Shown: piece by piece, positions 33,238 to 46,921 of the stretch
Layout: each line of letters begins with the position of its first letter
How positions within the stretch are numbered: the first letter of the stretch is position 1
From: Lyophyllum atratum
Lineage: Eukaryota > Basidiomycota > Agaricomycetes > Agaricales > Lyophyllaceae
Assembly (NCBI GenBank): GCA_014905825.1
Contig: JACGCN010000015.1
Coordinates: 1,116,001 to 1,180,000 of the forward strand
Direction: 5' to 3'
DNA: 64,000 bases
Notes under the pieces: generated by a model
The model's input: the letters and a program-made list of their open reading frames with translations, nothing else
What the model was told of the DNA's origin: nothing
Database searches by the model: none
Translations under genes and position numbers: made by a program

Positions 33238-35189
33238 ATGGCCTCTATCCCAACCTTCCGCCCCCCGACCCCTCACCCCGCGACAACCGGGGATCTCCAC
33301 CTAGCCTCCCCAGTGTCTGATCACACGGCGCTCTCCCCCAAGGCTATTGCTTCCCCCCAGGATGGCTCTAACCAGAGCACCCCCCGTCTAGAGCGCCCCC
33401 CCCTGTCTCCGGCCCTGACCATCACCGCCCCCCAGCCTGTATACAGCTCTCACAAGCGGAACATCACATCCCGCCCCCCTCGTGCTTCGGTCCCCTTGCC
33501 AGGAAGCCGCGCGAACTCACTCTCGGTGGGCGACACGCAAGATCCCTTCCCTCCTCTCCCTTCCATGGTGGGCCCACTTAGGACCAAGAGTACCGTCCGA
33601 GACCACGCCCAAGTTGCCCGCTGCTCCCTCGTACCATACCTAGTCAGAGTTAGGACGTCCCGAGAGGCAAGCCCAACGCGCTCCGACATTAATGCCGACC
33701 CCGACTCCGACGACGACTACCCCCCAGCCTCCCCCCTCGATAGGTTCATGGTTGAAGCCCTAGATCGCATGGAAAACGGTGAATACCCCTGCAATGTACC
33801 CCTGAAACACAGTGCTACCCCTCCTCTCGGCCCGACCCCACAGGGAGCAAACGAAGGGACTCCGTTGTCACCCGTTAGAGGTGAGGTCATTTAGTCGCCG
33901 CGTGCCCCTCCCCATCTCTGTCCCTAACATGTCCCTTAGATTATACCCCCGCCTCGCCCGACATGCCCGCCCTGCTTGATGCAGACGTCCCCATGGTCGA
34001 CGGCACCGCCCGCTCTACCTCCCCTTCCGAGACTGGCGGCGACCTGGCGGCGGAGGCTGACCTCCTCGAAGCCGAAACGTACTCTATAAACGATGCCTTT
34101 GCTCCGCCATCCTTCGTACGCCCTGGTCGAACTGCGTCAATCGAGGATGGTGTCGTAACAATCCAGGCAGGAGGGAACGCCATCCTACGCTACACCGCAC
34201 AACCCCACCACGGCTTCCCATCGATCGACCTAGGAGCACCCCCCCTACACAACGTCACACGCGACCTTGTTACTCAATGGGCTGCTCTGGACGAAGTTAA
34301 ACTGCTGATGCGACCCTACAGAGCCATCTTCGATCTCAACCCACAGGAGGCCGTCCACCGTGCCGAAGACCTGCTCATGCTCGCTCTAGGAGAAGGAGCA
34401 CAGAACATCGTCATTAGCCCTCCTACCCAGGCACACAAGGACCCCTTCCGCTTCCCATCCCCCTTCTCCTTTCTAGTCTGGGGAATTACCCATGCCGCAG
34501 CCCAGGAACTTCTTGACCTCAGAATCCTCAGCACCGATAAAGCCACATACTTTTTCGATCCATTTCACCCCCAGAACCCACGACACTTGATAACGATCCG
34601 TGGTCTGACCTTCCGCAACACGGCGGAAGCTGCGACTGAGGTGGCCGACATCGTACGTGCCCGACTAGTGGCCACCCCGTCGGTTGCCTCCCATATCCAC
34701 GACCACCTCACGATCACGGACGCGACCGCTGCGGCCTCCGCTTTTGCCTCGCTGCGAGCGAAGGGCATCGTTGCCTCCCTGCCCAGAGCCTGCGGCGGGA
34801 CCCAACTACTGTGGAACATTGACTGGGATCCCCCGCAGGTCAAAATCACCGACTACTTCAAACTGATCCACCTAGTACAGGGTATTAAGTTCCATACCGC
34901 CACCCGAGGCATTGGTAGCCCTCTAATCAACGAGCTAGTCTTTCGGTGTGTGGGCTGCAAGAGCATGGCCCACCCAACCCCTCTTTGCCCGATCCCCGAC
35001 ATCCAAGGATGGCTCGGGTCCAGGAAGGCCTCCGAAGGGTCCGACGACTTACACATCGACGCCTTCAACCGACCCGCAAATGGTGGAGGTAGCGGGAGTA
35101 GCTCCGGAACAGGTCAAACACGCGGAGGCGGAGGTGGTAAACGTGCCCGAGGAGGGCGAGGAAGAGGACGTGGGTTCGGACGGGGCTGA
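33238..35189 (+). CDS. LINE ORF1 (nucleic-acid-binding), with an intron-like break
   Basis: Two frames: 33238-33894 (Pro/Ser-rich; ATG GCC TCT) and 33963-35189. They are joined in frame if 33881-33939 is removed: donor GTGAGG, branch-like CTAAC, acceptor CTTAG, 59 nt, the size of host introns. The fused product would be about 630 aa. Its C-terminal part carries one retroviral-type zinc knuckle, C-V-G-C-x4-H-x4-C (34949-34990), and ends in a Gly/Arg-rich tail (KRARGGRGRGRGFGRG), both RNA-binding features expected of ORF1/Gag-like proteins. Without splicing, the second frame could start at ATG 33963. Confidence 0.65.
33881..33939 (+). other. Intron-like sequence within LINE ORF1
   Basis: 59 nt, GTGAGG...CTAACATGTCCCTTAG. 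Removing it joins frame 1 to frame 3 without a stop. Length, donor, branch and acceptor agree with host-gene introns in the window (47-60 nt). Confidence 0.5.
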
Positions 35190-35725
35190 TGGAACATAGT
35201 GGCACACGGGCGCAAACCCCCACATGAATGACCCCTTAAGTACTACAGCTGTACCCCCTACCTCGGACAATATATATATCTTATGCCTCCCAAACAAAAA
35301 CCTCCTCGTCAATATCCTTGTACGCTTCCGAGGAAAAGTCCACTAGTTAGTGACCCGCAGCATCGTGAAAGTTGAGCCCCCCTGTCTGAGGAGGAGGTGC
35401 GTCTGGCCAGGGTCTAATATGGTGTTAACGGAGTATGGCTCGAAGAGGCTGAATTTACTGGCCCTAGGGAACAGGTAAGCCTCGAGGAGCACGCCAGAAG
35501 TTTGGCAACAGCGGAGTCCTATACAAATTAGGTGGCACTCCCGCGCAGCGATCCTGCTTAAACGGATGAGGAAGGTTGTGCCCGCCCCAGACGACACAAC
35601 CCAAATCTGAAGTAATTGCCCACCGATGTAGACCTGGGTTAAAGTCTACCTCCCGCTCAAGCTGGTTGTCTTACGGGTGAGTCTTTACAACTGCTTCCTT
35701 ACTAACACCCCCCCTGCTTCTATAG
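35190..35725 (+). other. LINE inter-ORF spacer with a second intron-like sequence
   Basis: No long frame crosses 35190-35670. At 35677-35725 is another intron-like unit (GTGAGT...TTACTAACA...TTCTATAG, 49 nt) directly before the open ORF2 frame, which has no early ATG. This suggests that ORF2 translation may begin in an upstream exon. A further GTAAGC at about 35476 is a possible donor. An alternating TATATATAT run lies at about 35270. Confidence 0.4.
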
Positions 35726-38700
35726 GTATCAACACAGGACAAGGCACGCGCCCTCTTGCCTCCGGAGGGTCCCAAGGGTCTGCTGTCGCCCGCAACCCAG
35801 ATGATGGAAGTGAGAGGTTTGGAGACAGACTACTAAGGGCCGGAAGGGGCTACAGGCCCACTCCCCCCAACCGCGTCACGAACGACGCGGACCACCTAAA
35901 CCAAGGTGGAGCCCCCCAACTGCAAGGGGCCCGGTCTGACGACCGGAACCTGAGCCTACCACAGGCAACACCTCGGCAAGAGCTGGGAATCGAGGAGGGG
36001 GTAGCTCCCCCGCCACCGGGACAGGGATCCCGATCCCAACAGAGAACCAAGCGGAGCTGCACCTTAAACACGAAAGCTGCCATACGAATAGCCTCCCTCA
36101 ACATAAGAGGTTATAGAGCGTCCGGGAGCAGTCCAGAGGACTCAAAATGGTACCATATAAACCAGCTAATGCGGGAGAAAAGAATAGGCATACTACTCGT
36201 CCAGGAAACCCACCTAACGGATGAAAGGAGGGATGAGATAGAATCCCTCTTTGAAAAGCGACTGAAGCTCTTCACCTCGTATGATCCGGACAACCCCTCC
36301 GGAAGAGGTGGGGTGGCTGTGGTGCTCAATCGGTCGCTCACAAACGTCCAGGGGGTACGGTCCACTGAAATCATCCCTGGAAGGGCTCTCCTGATCCAGA
36401 CAAATTGGCACTTGGAAGAGAAAATGTCCATTCTTGTGGTATATGCACCAAACGTTACTAGCACGGACGGACGTGAAAACGCGGCATTTTGGACAGAAAT
36501 CAGAGAGTTCTTCACTGCCCGCCCAAATCTGAAAGTAGACCTGATGGCTGGTGACCTCAACATGGTAGAAGACCTGGTAGATAGGCTCCCAATGAGGTCG
36601 GATCCACTTATAGCAACGGATGCCCTACAAGACCTGACCGCAAAATTAGGACTAGTGGATGGATGGAGAGAAACTTTTCCTACTAACAAGGCATACACTC
36701 TCCTCCACAGCTCAAATGGAACTCAGTCCCGCATTGACAGAATCTATATATCCCCCCAAACTATGAAGACCGCTAGAGACTGGAAAATCGAAGTCACTGG
36801 TGTTCCGAATGCGGACCATGGCATGGTGTCCATGCAAATGGCTCACCAGCAGGCCCCGGAGGTCGGCAGAGGTCGGTGGTCTATCCCGCCCCATGTCATT
36901 GCAGATAAAGAGTTGAGGAGCTTCGCCTACGAGAGCGGACTAGAAGCGATGGCAAAACTGAAGAAGTTAAAAGGCAGGCCATGGAGAGAGGACGACAATG
37001 CCCAACTCATATATCACGCTTGGAAGAAGGGAGTAGTAAATCAAGCCAAAGAACGGGACAAAACGATAATTCCCCTGATTAAGGCCAAGATAAAAGAACT
37101 CGAGGACGAATCAAGACGAATTGCAACGGACGAACAATAACCTGTCCCAAACCGAAGAGTTGAGACACAAGAAATCCAAAGAAACCATTGAGAAACTTCG
37201 TACGCTAGAACGACAACGCCACCAAAATACAAGAAGACAGGTCGCAGTCAAGAACCGCGTGGAGGGTGAGACTATATGCAAGTATTGGACACAAACGAAC
37301 AAAACAGCCAAACCAAGAGACCTAATATACGCACTGAAGAAAAACATCTCGTCCGAACCCGGGAGAATACCGCCAACGGATCCCCCCCGAACCCCAGCCA
37401 GCGAACCGCAATATGAGAAGGACTCTAAGAAAATGGCGGAACTGGGACGCTCCTACCACGACGCGCTGCAGAAGCAAGGCCAGACCCTGGATGCCGACAT
37501 CAGGCAAGAGAAGGTGAACCGCGTCCTGTCCGGAATCTCCGCGAAAACCACGGATACACAAAAACAGAAGCTAAATGCCTTGGTGTCCCGGGAAGAAGTT
37601 GAGGAGGCACTTCGCCAATCCAAAAATGGAACCGCCGCTGGCCTCGACGGTATCACATATGAGTATTGGAAAACCTTGAACAATCGCTATGTAGAGGACG
37701 CGAAGCTCGACAAACCGGCGTTCGACGTCGTTGAACTATTGACCACTGTGTTCATTGATATCCAGAAAAATGGTATGGTGGCCTCCACAAAATTCGCAGA
37801 CGGATGGATGTGCCCAATCTACAAAAAAGGCGAACGCACTGAAATAGCGAACTACAGGCCGATCACATGCCTCAACACAGACTACAAATTGTTCACTAAA
37901 ACCCTAGCGTCTCGTCTAGCAGAAGTAATAACTTCTCTAGTTCACAAGAGCCAAGCCGGGTTTATTCCTGGGCGGAGCATAGCGGACCAGACGAAACTTA
38001 TAAGAATGATGATTCATTATGCAGAAGCAACTGAGCAGAATGGCCTAATAATCTCTCTGGACCAAGAAAAAGCTTACGACAAAATCGACCATGAATATTT
38101 ATGGAAAACACTAGAGAGTTTCGGCATCCCCGAAGTATTCATAAGATCGGTTAAGACCCTGTATGATAACGCTGATACCCAGATCATGGTCAATGGTTGC
38201 CTGAGCTCCACATGGAAGGTAACGAGGGGAGTTAGGCAAGGCGAGTCGGCGACCCACTATCCTGCCTCCTCTTCGATCTAGCAATCGAGCCCCTCGCCGT
38301 GTCCCTAAGAAACTCCAACCTGTCGGGTTTTAACATCCCTGGCGAGGAGGAAAAGCTAATCGCGAACCTCTTTGCTGACGACACTACGACCTTCCTGTCG
38401 GAAAGAGATGACTTCCACGATCTCCAAACCCTCCTATCAGATTGGTGCACCGCATCCACCGCCAAGTTTAACGTACAGAAAACCGAAATTATCCCTGTAG
38501 GCACTGCCGAGTACCGCGAACGAGTAGTTCGCTTTAGGAAGTCTGCCGAAGATATGGCCCGAATACCGGACGACCTCCATATAGCGAGGGACGGAGAAGC
38601 AGTACGCATCCTGGGGGCCTGGTTTGGGAATAAGGTCGATGCAAAGGAACCCTGGGAGAAGACCATCAAAAAAGTTGAAGACAGCCTCAACCAATGGGAA

Positions 38701-40959
38701 AAGAGCCACCCATCCCTAGAAGGCAGACGACTGATTGTCCAGATGATGGTAGGGGGCATGACTCAATACCTGACCCAAGTACAGGGCATGCCCAAGACTG
38801 TAGAACTAAAACTACGAAAAATAATCCGTAAGTTTGTGTGGAAGGACAAGAGCTCGAGAGTTAAGGAAGATGCTTTGTTCATGCCGATCGCTTCCGGAGG
38901 CAGAGCTCTCCTGGACCTGAATGCAAGGAACGAAGCAATAAAAGTGATGTGGCTCAAATCGTACCTGAACCTCAGCCCTAGCAGACCCCTATGGGCACTA
39001 GTAGCCGACGCAATGTTCGCAAACTGTGTTCCCTCAACAGAGGAGCATGTTGATCCCCGGATCAGAAAGAACGTCTTCCTTCAATCCTGGAAGACGAGCG
39101 CTACCGCAAGGGCTGGAGTCTGCCCCGACTTGCTACAACTTCTTGACACAGCACGGAAATACGGAGTAAGACCAGAAGGGTTAGCCTTCTCGAAAGATAT
39201 TGTGCGCCAGCGTCCGATCTGGTTCCACAGTGACGCGGACCCAAGGATACGCCGCCTGAACCATGGGAGAGTAGCGGAATGTCTGAAAACAAAACACGAG
39301 GTCCGCACCGTGGGCGATGTTGAGAACCTAGCGTCTGAATTAGACGAGGCCTCCCACCAGACATCGTCTTCTTGTGAATGCCCCGTGTGTATGAGGACTG
39401 AGACCTTGACTGACTGCTCCCACCCCCATGAATGCTTCTTGAAAGCCAAAGCCCTCCTTCAACTCCTGCCACCCAAGTGGAACCCCATTATGGCCCCCGT
39501 TGACGAGGCTGAAGTAAATGAAGTCGAAGAAGGACCCGACTGGGTGACCTTCCAACCCAACTTGGTAACGACTGGCGCACTAGCGAATATTTTTAGGATC
39601 TTTACATCTGGTGACACGATTGGGAACCTACCAGACACATCCCCTAAATGCTTAGACAGGGGGCAAGTAATGGTGGCCACGGATGGCTCCTGCCTCAAGA
39701 ATGGAGAGGAAGACGCCAGAGCAGGAGCGGGGGTATTTTACGAGGCAAACCACCTGCGGAATAGAAGCGTCAAGGTGCCCCCGTCATTCATACAGTCAAA
39801 CCAATCTGCAGAACTGTTAGCCCTTAAAGAGGCCGTTGAAGGAGCTCCGGAGGAGGGTCGCTTAATGCTGGAATTAGACTCAAAATACACTTTGGGCCAG
39901 GTGACGAAAAGCTTACGCCACAATGAAGACTCTGGCTACATAGGAATCTCGAACCCGGAACTAGTAAAACTAGCTGTTGCGAGGCTAAGAGCACGGAAGT
40001 ACACCACTCGAATGAAGTGGGTAAAGGGACATGCTGGCCATGCGAGAAATGAGGGGGCTGACCGATTAGCGCGTGCAGCGGTAGATGCTATACAAACCCA
40101 GAACGTCACGCTGAACATAACCCCAAGCTTAAGCACCTCAGGTGCGAAACTATCAGCTGTCACTCAAGCCCTAGCGTACAAAGCCATAAGAGCGAAGAAG
40201 ATGGAAGACAAAGAAAATAGCAGAGCACGCACAGATCGGAATTTGGACAGAGTAAAGATGTACATAAAAAGTAAGCAGGACTCCCGACCGACAACCGGGA
40301 AGATCTGGAGGAGAATCCGGAATAAAGACTTCTCGAGGCAAGAAAGGTTTTGGCTGTGGATGTCTCTCCACGACGCATATTGGGTAGGCTCCCATTGGCT
40401 GAAACCACAGTTTGAGGAAGAGTACCGCGATCGAGCTATCTGCGCACACGATGGTTGTGTAGAAACAATGGAACACATCTTAACGGAGTGTGGAACGCCC
40501 GGTCAAAGAGAGATATGGGAAGACACAAAGAACCTATGGGAACGTCAGAAAGCAGGCCCATGGTCAACCCCCACCATTGGAGGTATTCTAGGGGCACCCC
40601 TAGTAGAACTACGAGATGCGGAAAGTAAAATTGATGTTGGAAGCACAAGGCTGTTCCGCATCCTGATGATAGAGTCGGCCTACCTAATCTGGAAATTAAG
40701 ATGCGCTAGAGTGTGCCAAAATAACAACACACCGTTCACCAAGATCGAAGTACGGCGCCGGTGGGCTAAGACTATGAATGAAAGATTTGACCTTGACCAA
40801 CAGATGACTAACGGTAAATACGGCAAAAAGGCGCTTTCAAAGGAACTGGTGAATAAGACCTGGAAACTGGTCCGGAAGGATGGTGCCCCCCCGGATGGGC
40901 TGGGAATTACTGGGGTTTTAGTGGGTATGACATCAACTGTCCGACAAGGCATGGGCTAA
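35726..40959 (+). pseudogene. LINE ORF2: AP endonuclease, reverse transcriptase, RNase H (two frameshifts)
   Basis: Three consecutive frames: to 37140, 37121-38281 and 38299-40959. Endonuclease: SLNIRG (about 36098), QETHL (about 36205), VYAPN, AGDLNMVED, SRIDRIYIS and ADHGMVS (about 36815). Reverse transcriptase: MCPIYKKG and NYRPIT, QAGFIPGRS, SLDQEKAYDKIDHEYL, RGVRQG (about 38230), then FADD (about 38374) in the next frame. RNase H: TDGSC (about 39678), AELLALKEA, LELDSKYTL, KGHAGHARNEGADRLAR. A Cys/His cluster CAHDGC...HILTEC (about 40440) matches the C-terminal zinc finger of such ORF2 proteins. Breaks: a 1-nt shift near 37125-37140, and an 8-bp insertion at about 38240-38250 (GGCGAGTC repeated as GGCGA...GGCGA) inside the conserved RQGDP motif. 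Otherwise the frame is clean, so inactivation was recent. Confidence 0.85.
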
Positions 40960-41152
40960 TCAGACAGTCGAAGTGTTGAGTCCCACACTGACAGTGCGTA
41001 AAGCATTTCCTCAGTGGTGACTACGTCTCAATTAAATTTAATGGTTAATTGGACGAAAACTGACGGGGTCTTGATTCCCTGTCGCTGACAACGAGTGTGA
41101 ACGAGACGAAATTAGCGTCGTGTTTGCGCCGCCCAAAAGGGTAACGTTACAC

Positions 41153-41153
<1 letters not shown>

Positions 41154-41185
<32 letters not shown>
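41154..41185 (+). other. Poly(A) tail of the LINE
   Basis: 32 uninterrupted A bases, directly followed by the right target-site duplication. Confidence 0.9.
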
Positions 41186-41186
<1 letters not shown>

Positions 41187-41198
41187 ATGTCAGAGACC
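41186..41198. repeat. Target-site duplication of the LINE, right copy
   Basis: CATGTCAGAGACC, identical to 30014-30026. Confidence 0.8.
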
Positions 41199-41293
41199 CC
41201 ACGGAACGATATAACCTGCGCTAATAGTCATGTAACCCCAGCGCTTCATGATATGCCAGTGAGACCTGAAGCTGAAGGGCAAAGGGGAAATTT

Positions 41294-41442
41294 CACTGCG
41301 GGGATGAGCCGAAACCTTCGTAAGATAATCCTCGAACATATTGAGAAAATATCGTGATTGACCAATCAAAATGCTGGATCACAATATTGGGAAAATATAT
41401 TCAAGATATATTCTACGAGGGTTTCGGCTCATCCCCGCAGTG
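41294..41442. mobile_element. MITE with about 29-bp terminal inverted repeats
   Basis: 149 bp. It begins CACTGCGGGGATGAGCC and ends with the reverse complement ...GGCTCATCCCCGCAGTG; the repeats match 28 of 29 positions (arm ends at CTTCGTA versus CCTCGTA). The inner part is A/T-rich and also partly self-complementary. No coding capacity. Flanks are TTT and TTATAA; a clean target duplication is not evident (at most TT). The CACTG termini recall CACTA/hAT-like DNA transposons, but the superfamily is not certain. Confidence 0.75.
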
Positions 41443-42588
41443 TTATAAAGGGGAAGGCTGCGCGGGGAGACATAATGTGGCATAACGACGTGCGGTTGGA
41501 ATGTTAGTTGCGCAGCGAAATACGCTGAAAAGGGGGGAGGTTCATTGCCTTCCTTAAACAATCTAATCTGATCTGATGTCCAGGTAGTTCCAGCCCCACA
41601 TTTGACCCACATCTAATCCGCCGAATATCTGCGGACAAATATCTTCCATCGTCTTGTCACCAATTCCACCTCGTTCGTTTCCCTGCCCATGCGCATGAAG
41701 AAGGATGATTCCAGACATGAATCGAAGATGGATTCCTCACCGACTGGCATGCGCCAACATGATCCTTGGCAAGTGAGGGCCAGAATGTTGATCAACACGA
41801 TGGTTCGCAAAATTCACAAGGTGAGCTCCTTTATACAAGGAACAAGTACCGCAACCTGATTCGATGGATTTATAAGGTGGGGCGCGTTCGCCATGCTCGC
41901 CCTCAACAACACGGAGATCTCAGTCACAGTAATCCCGGTGTTGCTCATGTAGGCTCTCATGCCGCCCGCCATCCCGATCCTCTCGAGCATGAACCTACTG
42001 TTATCTGCTTTTTGGAGCACTAGAATACTGATGAGAATCTACTCTGGCTTTCCACGATCTATGTCGCGTCGTCTATCCAGGCTGTGTACTTTCAACCCTT
42101 CTGCTCGGCTTCGAAGTGTTGCGCCTCAAATTAAGAAAAGAGGATTGAAGGGAGCCGCGGGAGGATAGACTTCGATACCCTCGTGCGAGCCACGGCCTCT
42201 TGAAGAGCGAAGGCGCCATGCTTAGATAGAAAGACGAAAGAATACATGCGAAAACAGGCTACGGACGATGCTTGGAGCAGTCGGAGGTACGCGCCAGGCT
42301 CAGAACGGTCGCCGGAGGTCAATGCGGGTTCGCAGCTCGATGCGGGAGCGTTTCGTAGGCGCAGATGAAGCCTTCTATCGTTTTAGATGTCTAGTGACCT
42401 GTAAGCCGCCCTCGCGCCTGCCAGAAAAGGATTCTATTGGTCAAGTGCCGCTACATGAGACATGACCGTCGAGCACCTCAAGGCCAACTGGTATGGGGCG
42501 GATTATAACCACTGTGTCGTATGATGAGGTCGACAACGATAGGCGTCGGGATGCTTCTTGCAGCGAGTTGCAAACCGAACCGCTGAGA
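41443..42588. other. No firmly supported gene; possible short exons
   Basis: Plus strand: a hydrophobic segment WGAFAMLALNNTEISVTVI at about 41880-41950 follows a possible intron (41820-41875, GTGAGC...TTATAAG), and another short open piece ends at 42168. Minus-strand frames of 60-85 codons overlap it. This may be a decayed membrane-protein gene; nothing is certain. Confidence 0.3.
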
Positions 42589-42850
42589 ACGGATACATCA
42601 ACCTCTCGAAGAAGCGTTGCAGGGATTGGACGGTCTCTTAGAAGTTATCCTGATCCCAGAAAATGAACAGGACGGTCCGTCCAAGGCCCATAGATTGGAG
42701 CTATTGCAATTGATAAGAGACAGGTTCGAAAGGATGTTCAATAGTGTCCCAAATATACATGGTCGAACGATCCAAGTCTCCACCAACTCGAAGAAGCGGC
42801 TTAGCAAAGATAGCAGCATAGGTTTCCTCGCCGAAAGACCCACAAAATAA
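42589..42850 (+). CDS. Possible terminal exon, unknown protein
   Basis: An open plus-strand frame reads LEEALQGLDGLLEVILI, then ENEQDGPSKAHRLELLQLIRDRFERMF and ends FLAERPTK at 42850. The amphipathic-helical, charged composition looks coding. It would need an upstream acceptor (CTGAG at about 42588) because an in-frame TGA precedes it; upstream exons are not found. Confidence 0.3.
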
Positions 42851-42918
42851 CACCCACACCACACACCACCCAAAAGACCAAGAAACCACACATCAAAATA
42901 ACATCTCATCTAAAAAAC

Positions 42919-42953
42919 CACACACACACGTACACGTACACGTACACGTACAA
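42919..42953. repeat. ACGTAC/CA microsatellite
   Basis: CACACACACGTACACGTACACGTACACGTACA: a CA run leading into five ACGTAC-type units, near the 3' side of the kinase gene. Confidence 0.8.
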
Positions 42954-43370
42954 TACAACAACCTACACTAAGTATTTCTTTCAAGGTCGGGGGGTTTGTA
43001 AAGTACCGGTATCATGTATGCAGTGTGCGCAGTCGATATAAGTTGCATTGCAGAACGGGAGAGGATGAGAATGGATCATTGCGTTGTGAGAAATGAGAAA
43101 TGAGAAATGAGAACGGGAAACGGGGGTATGAACTGCTGTCTCGGAACGGAACTGGAACAGATGGGACAGAACGGAACGGATGCATATCGTATAGCAGCGA
43201 ACGGGGCGGGAATACTGGAGGAGGAGGAGGGGAGGGCGGGGTGCAGGGACGTGACGGGTGGGGGAAACGAAGCGAGCGAAGCAGCTGTCCTTTCTTTATC
43301 TTGTATTGGATGTGGCGAGGGACGTATAACTTTGAACGACGGGGGTGAACTGTACTTGTATGCGTGAACA

Positions 43371-43464
43371 GACGAGGCGAGGCGAGGCGAGGGTAAGGCG
43401 AGAACAAGGCGAGGGCAAGGCGAGGCGAGGGTAAAGCGAGGGTAAGGCGAGGGCAAGCGAGGCG
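43371..43464. repeat. GGCGA/GGGTAAG purine minisatellite
   Basis: Degenerate tandem units GGCGAGGCGA, GGGTAAGGCGA and GGGCAAGGCGA over about 95 bp, 140 bp beyond the stop of the kinase gene. Upstream, GAGAAAT occurs in three tandem copies near 43088-43110. Confidence 0.7.
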
Positions 43465-43599
43465 ATTTGCGATGAGGGGGAATAAGAAAGCACGTGATGG
43501 TGCTCGTGAGGGAGGGGGGGGAATCTATCCCCCAGGTGCTGGACCGAGAACACAGACGGCGGAGGGCAGAACAGAACACAACACCAACGCAGCACCACC

Positions 43600-46274
<2,675 letters not shown>

Positions 46275-46822
46275 CTACCTCGTGATTGGCTGCATTCCGG
46301 ATCAAGCCACATCGGCTCATCGATCGAAACGCGTCGTCGCGTCAGGCCACACACCATAAAATTCATTGTAACTCTACGCACGGATCTCTCCTTGACCTCC
46401 CTTATGGACTGTCGTGTTCGATATCAATATCAATTATATTACAATGAGTCGGATCTATCCACCTCCACACCGGTGATATCGCCCAACCAATGGGTCAACA
46501 TCCTTGGCCGCCCCACGGAACAAAGATCCTCCCATCCTCGACATCGCCTTGGTATGCCGCAGCATACCCAGCCCTCTTCTCAATCTATCCTCAGCTCCTT
46601 CCTCTCGAGCCCAGAGCCTCGGCAGGCGTTCAGTTCCTCGACTTTCCTTGGCACATGATCCATCTCCACCTCTTGGACATGATGCAAAACCCTTGGCGCC
46701 TTCAGTGGGATGTCCCGCCCGCTTTCGAGCATCGCACGTCGTATGCGTCGTCCAATCCTGGTCCGTTGCGTCCATCGACACGGCCACATAACGAGGGAAA
46801 CCGTGAACCCCCACCTTCATAA

Positions 46823-46921
46823 TCCGGTATGGTGTAACGGCTAACATTGCCGCCTTTCATTTCACTGATCGTCATCCGTTTGGGTACGCGGCAGCTCGGG
46901 GTTCGATTCCCCGTACCGGAA
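46823..46921 (+). tRNA. tRNA-Glu (anticodon TTC) with 27-nt intron
   Basis: The acceptor arms TCCGGTA (46823-46829) and TACCGGA (46914-46920) pair fully, with discriminator A at 46921. The T arm CGGGGTTCGATTCCCCG holds the B box. The anticodon stem is GCCGC/GCGGC around loop C-T-TTC-A-C, with anticodon TTC at 46856-46858. An intron (46860-46886) follows base 37, the normal site for nuclear tRNA introns. The body matches eukaryotic tRNA-Glu (TGGTGTAACGGCTA D-arm region). Confidence 0.93.

Larger units (their letters stand above)
30027..41185 (+). mobile_element. LINE-type (non-LTR) retrotransposon, about 11.2 kb
   Basis: Bounded by the 13-15 nt target duplication and a 32-nt poly(A) tail. From 5' to 3': a C-rich leader (30027-30890); an ORF with TATA box (30947-31456); about 1.8 kb C-rich DNA without a clear ORF but with small tandem repeats; ORF1 with a zinc knuckle (33238-35189); about 0.5 kb spacer; ORF2 with AP-type endonuclease, reverse transcriptase, RNase H and a C-terminal zinc-finger-like motif (to 40959); a short 3' UTR; and poly(A). 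APE plus RNase H fits the Tad1/L1/I-like groups known in fungi. At about 11 kb it is longer than most LINEs (usually 5-7 kb), so a composite or nested origin of the 5' part is possible. Two frameshifts in ORF2 make this copy inactive. Confidence 0.8.

Noticed and set aside
35266..35280. TATATATAT run in the LINE inter-ORF spacer as a promoter
   Set aside because: Not at a suitable distance from a clear start codon; ORF2 has no early ATG, so a promoter call is not supported.
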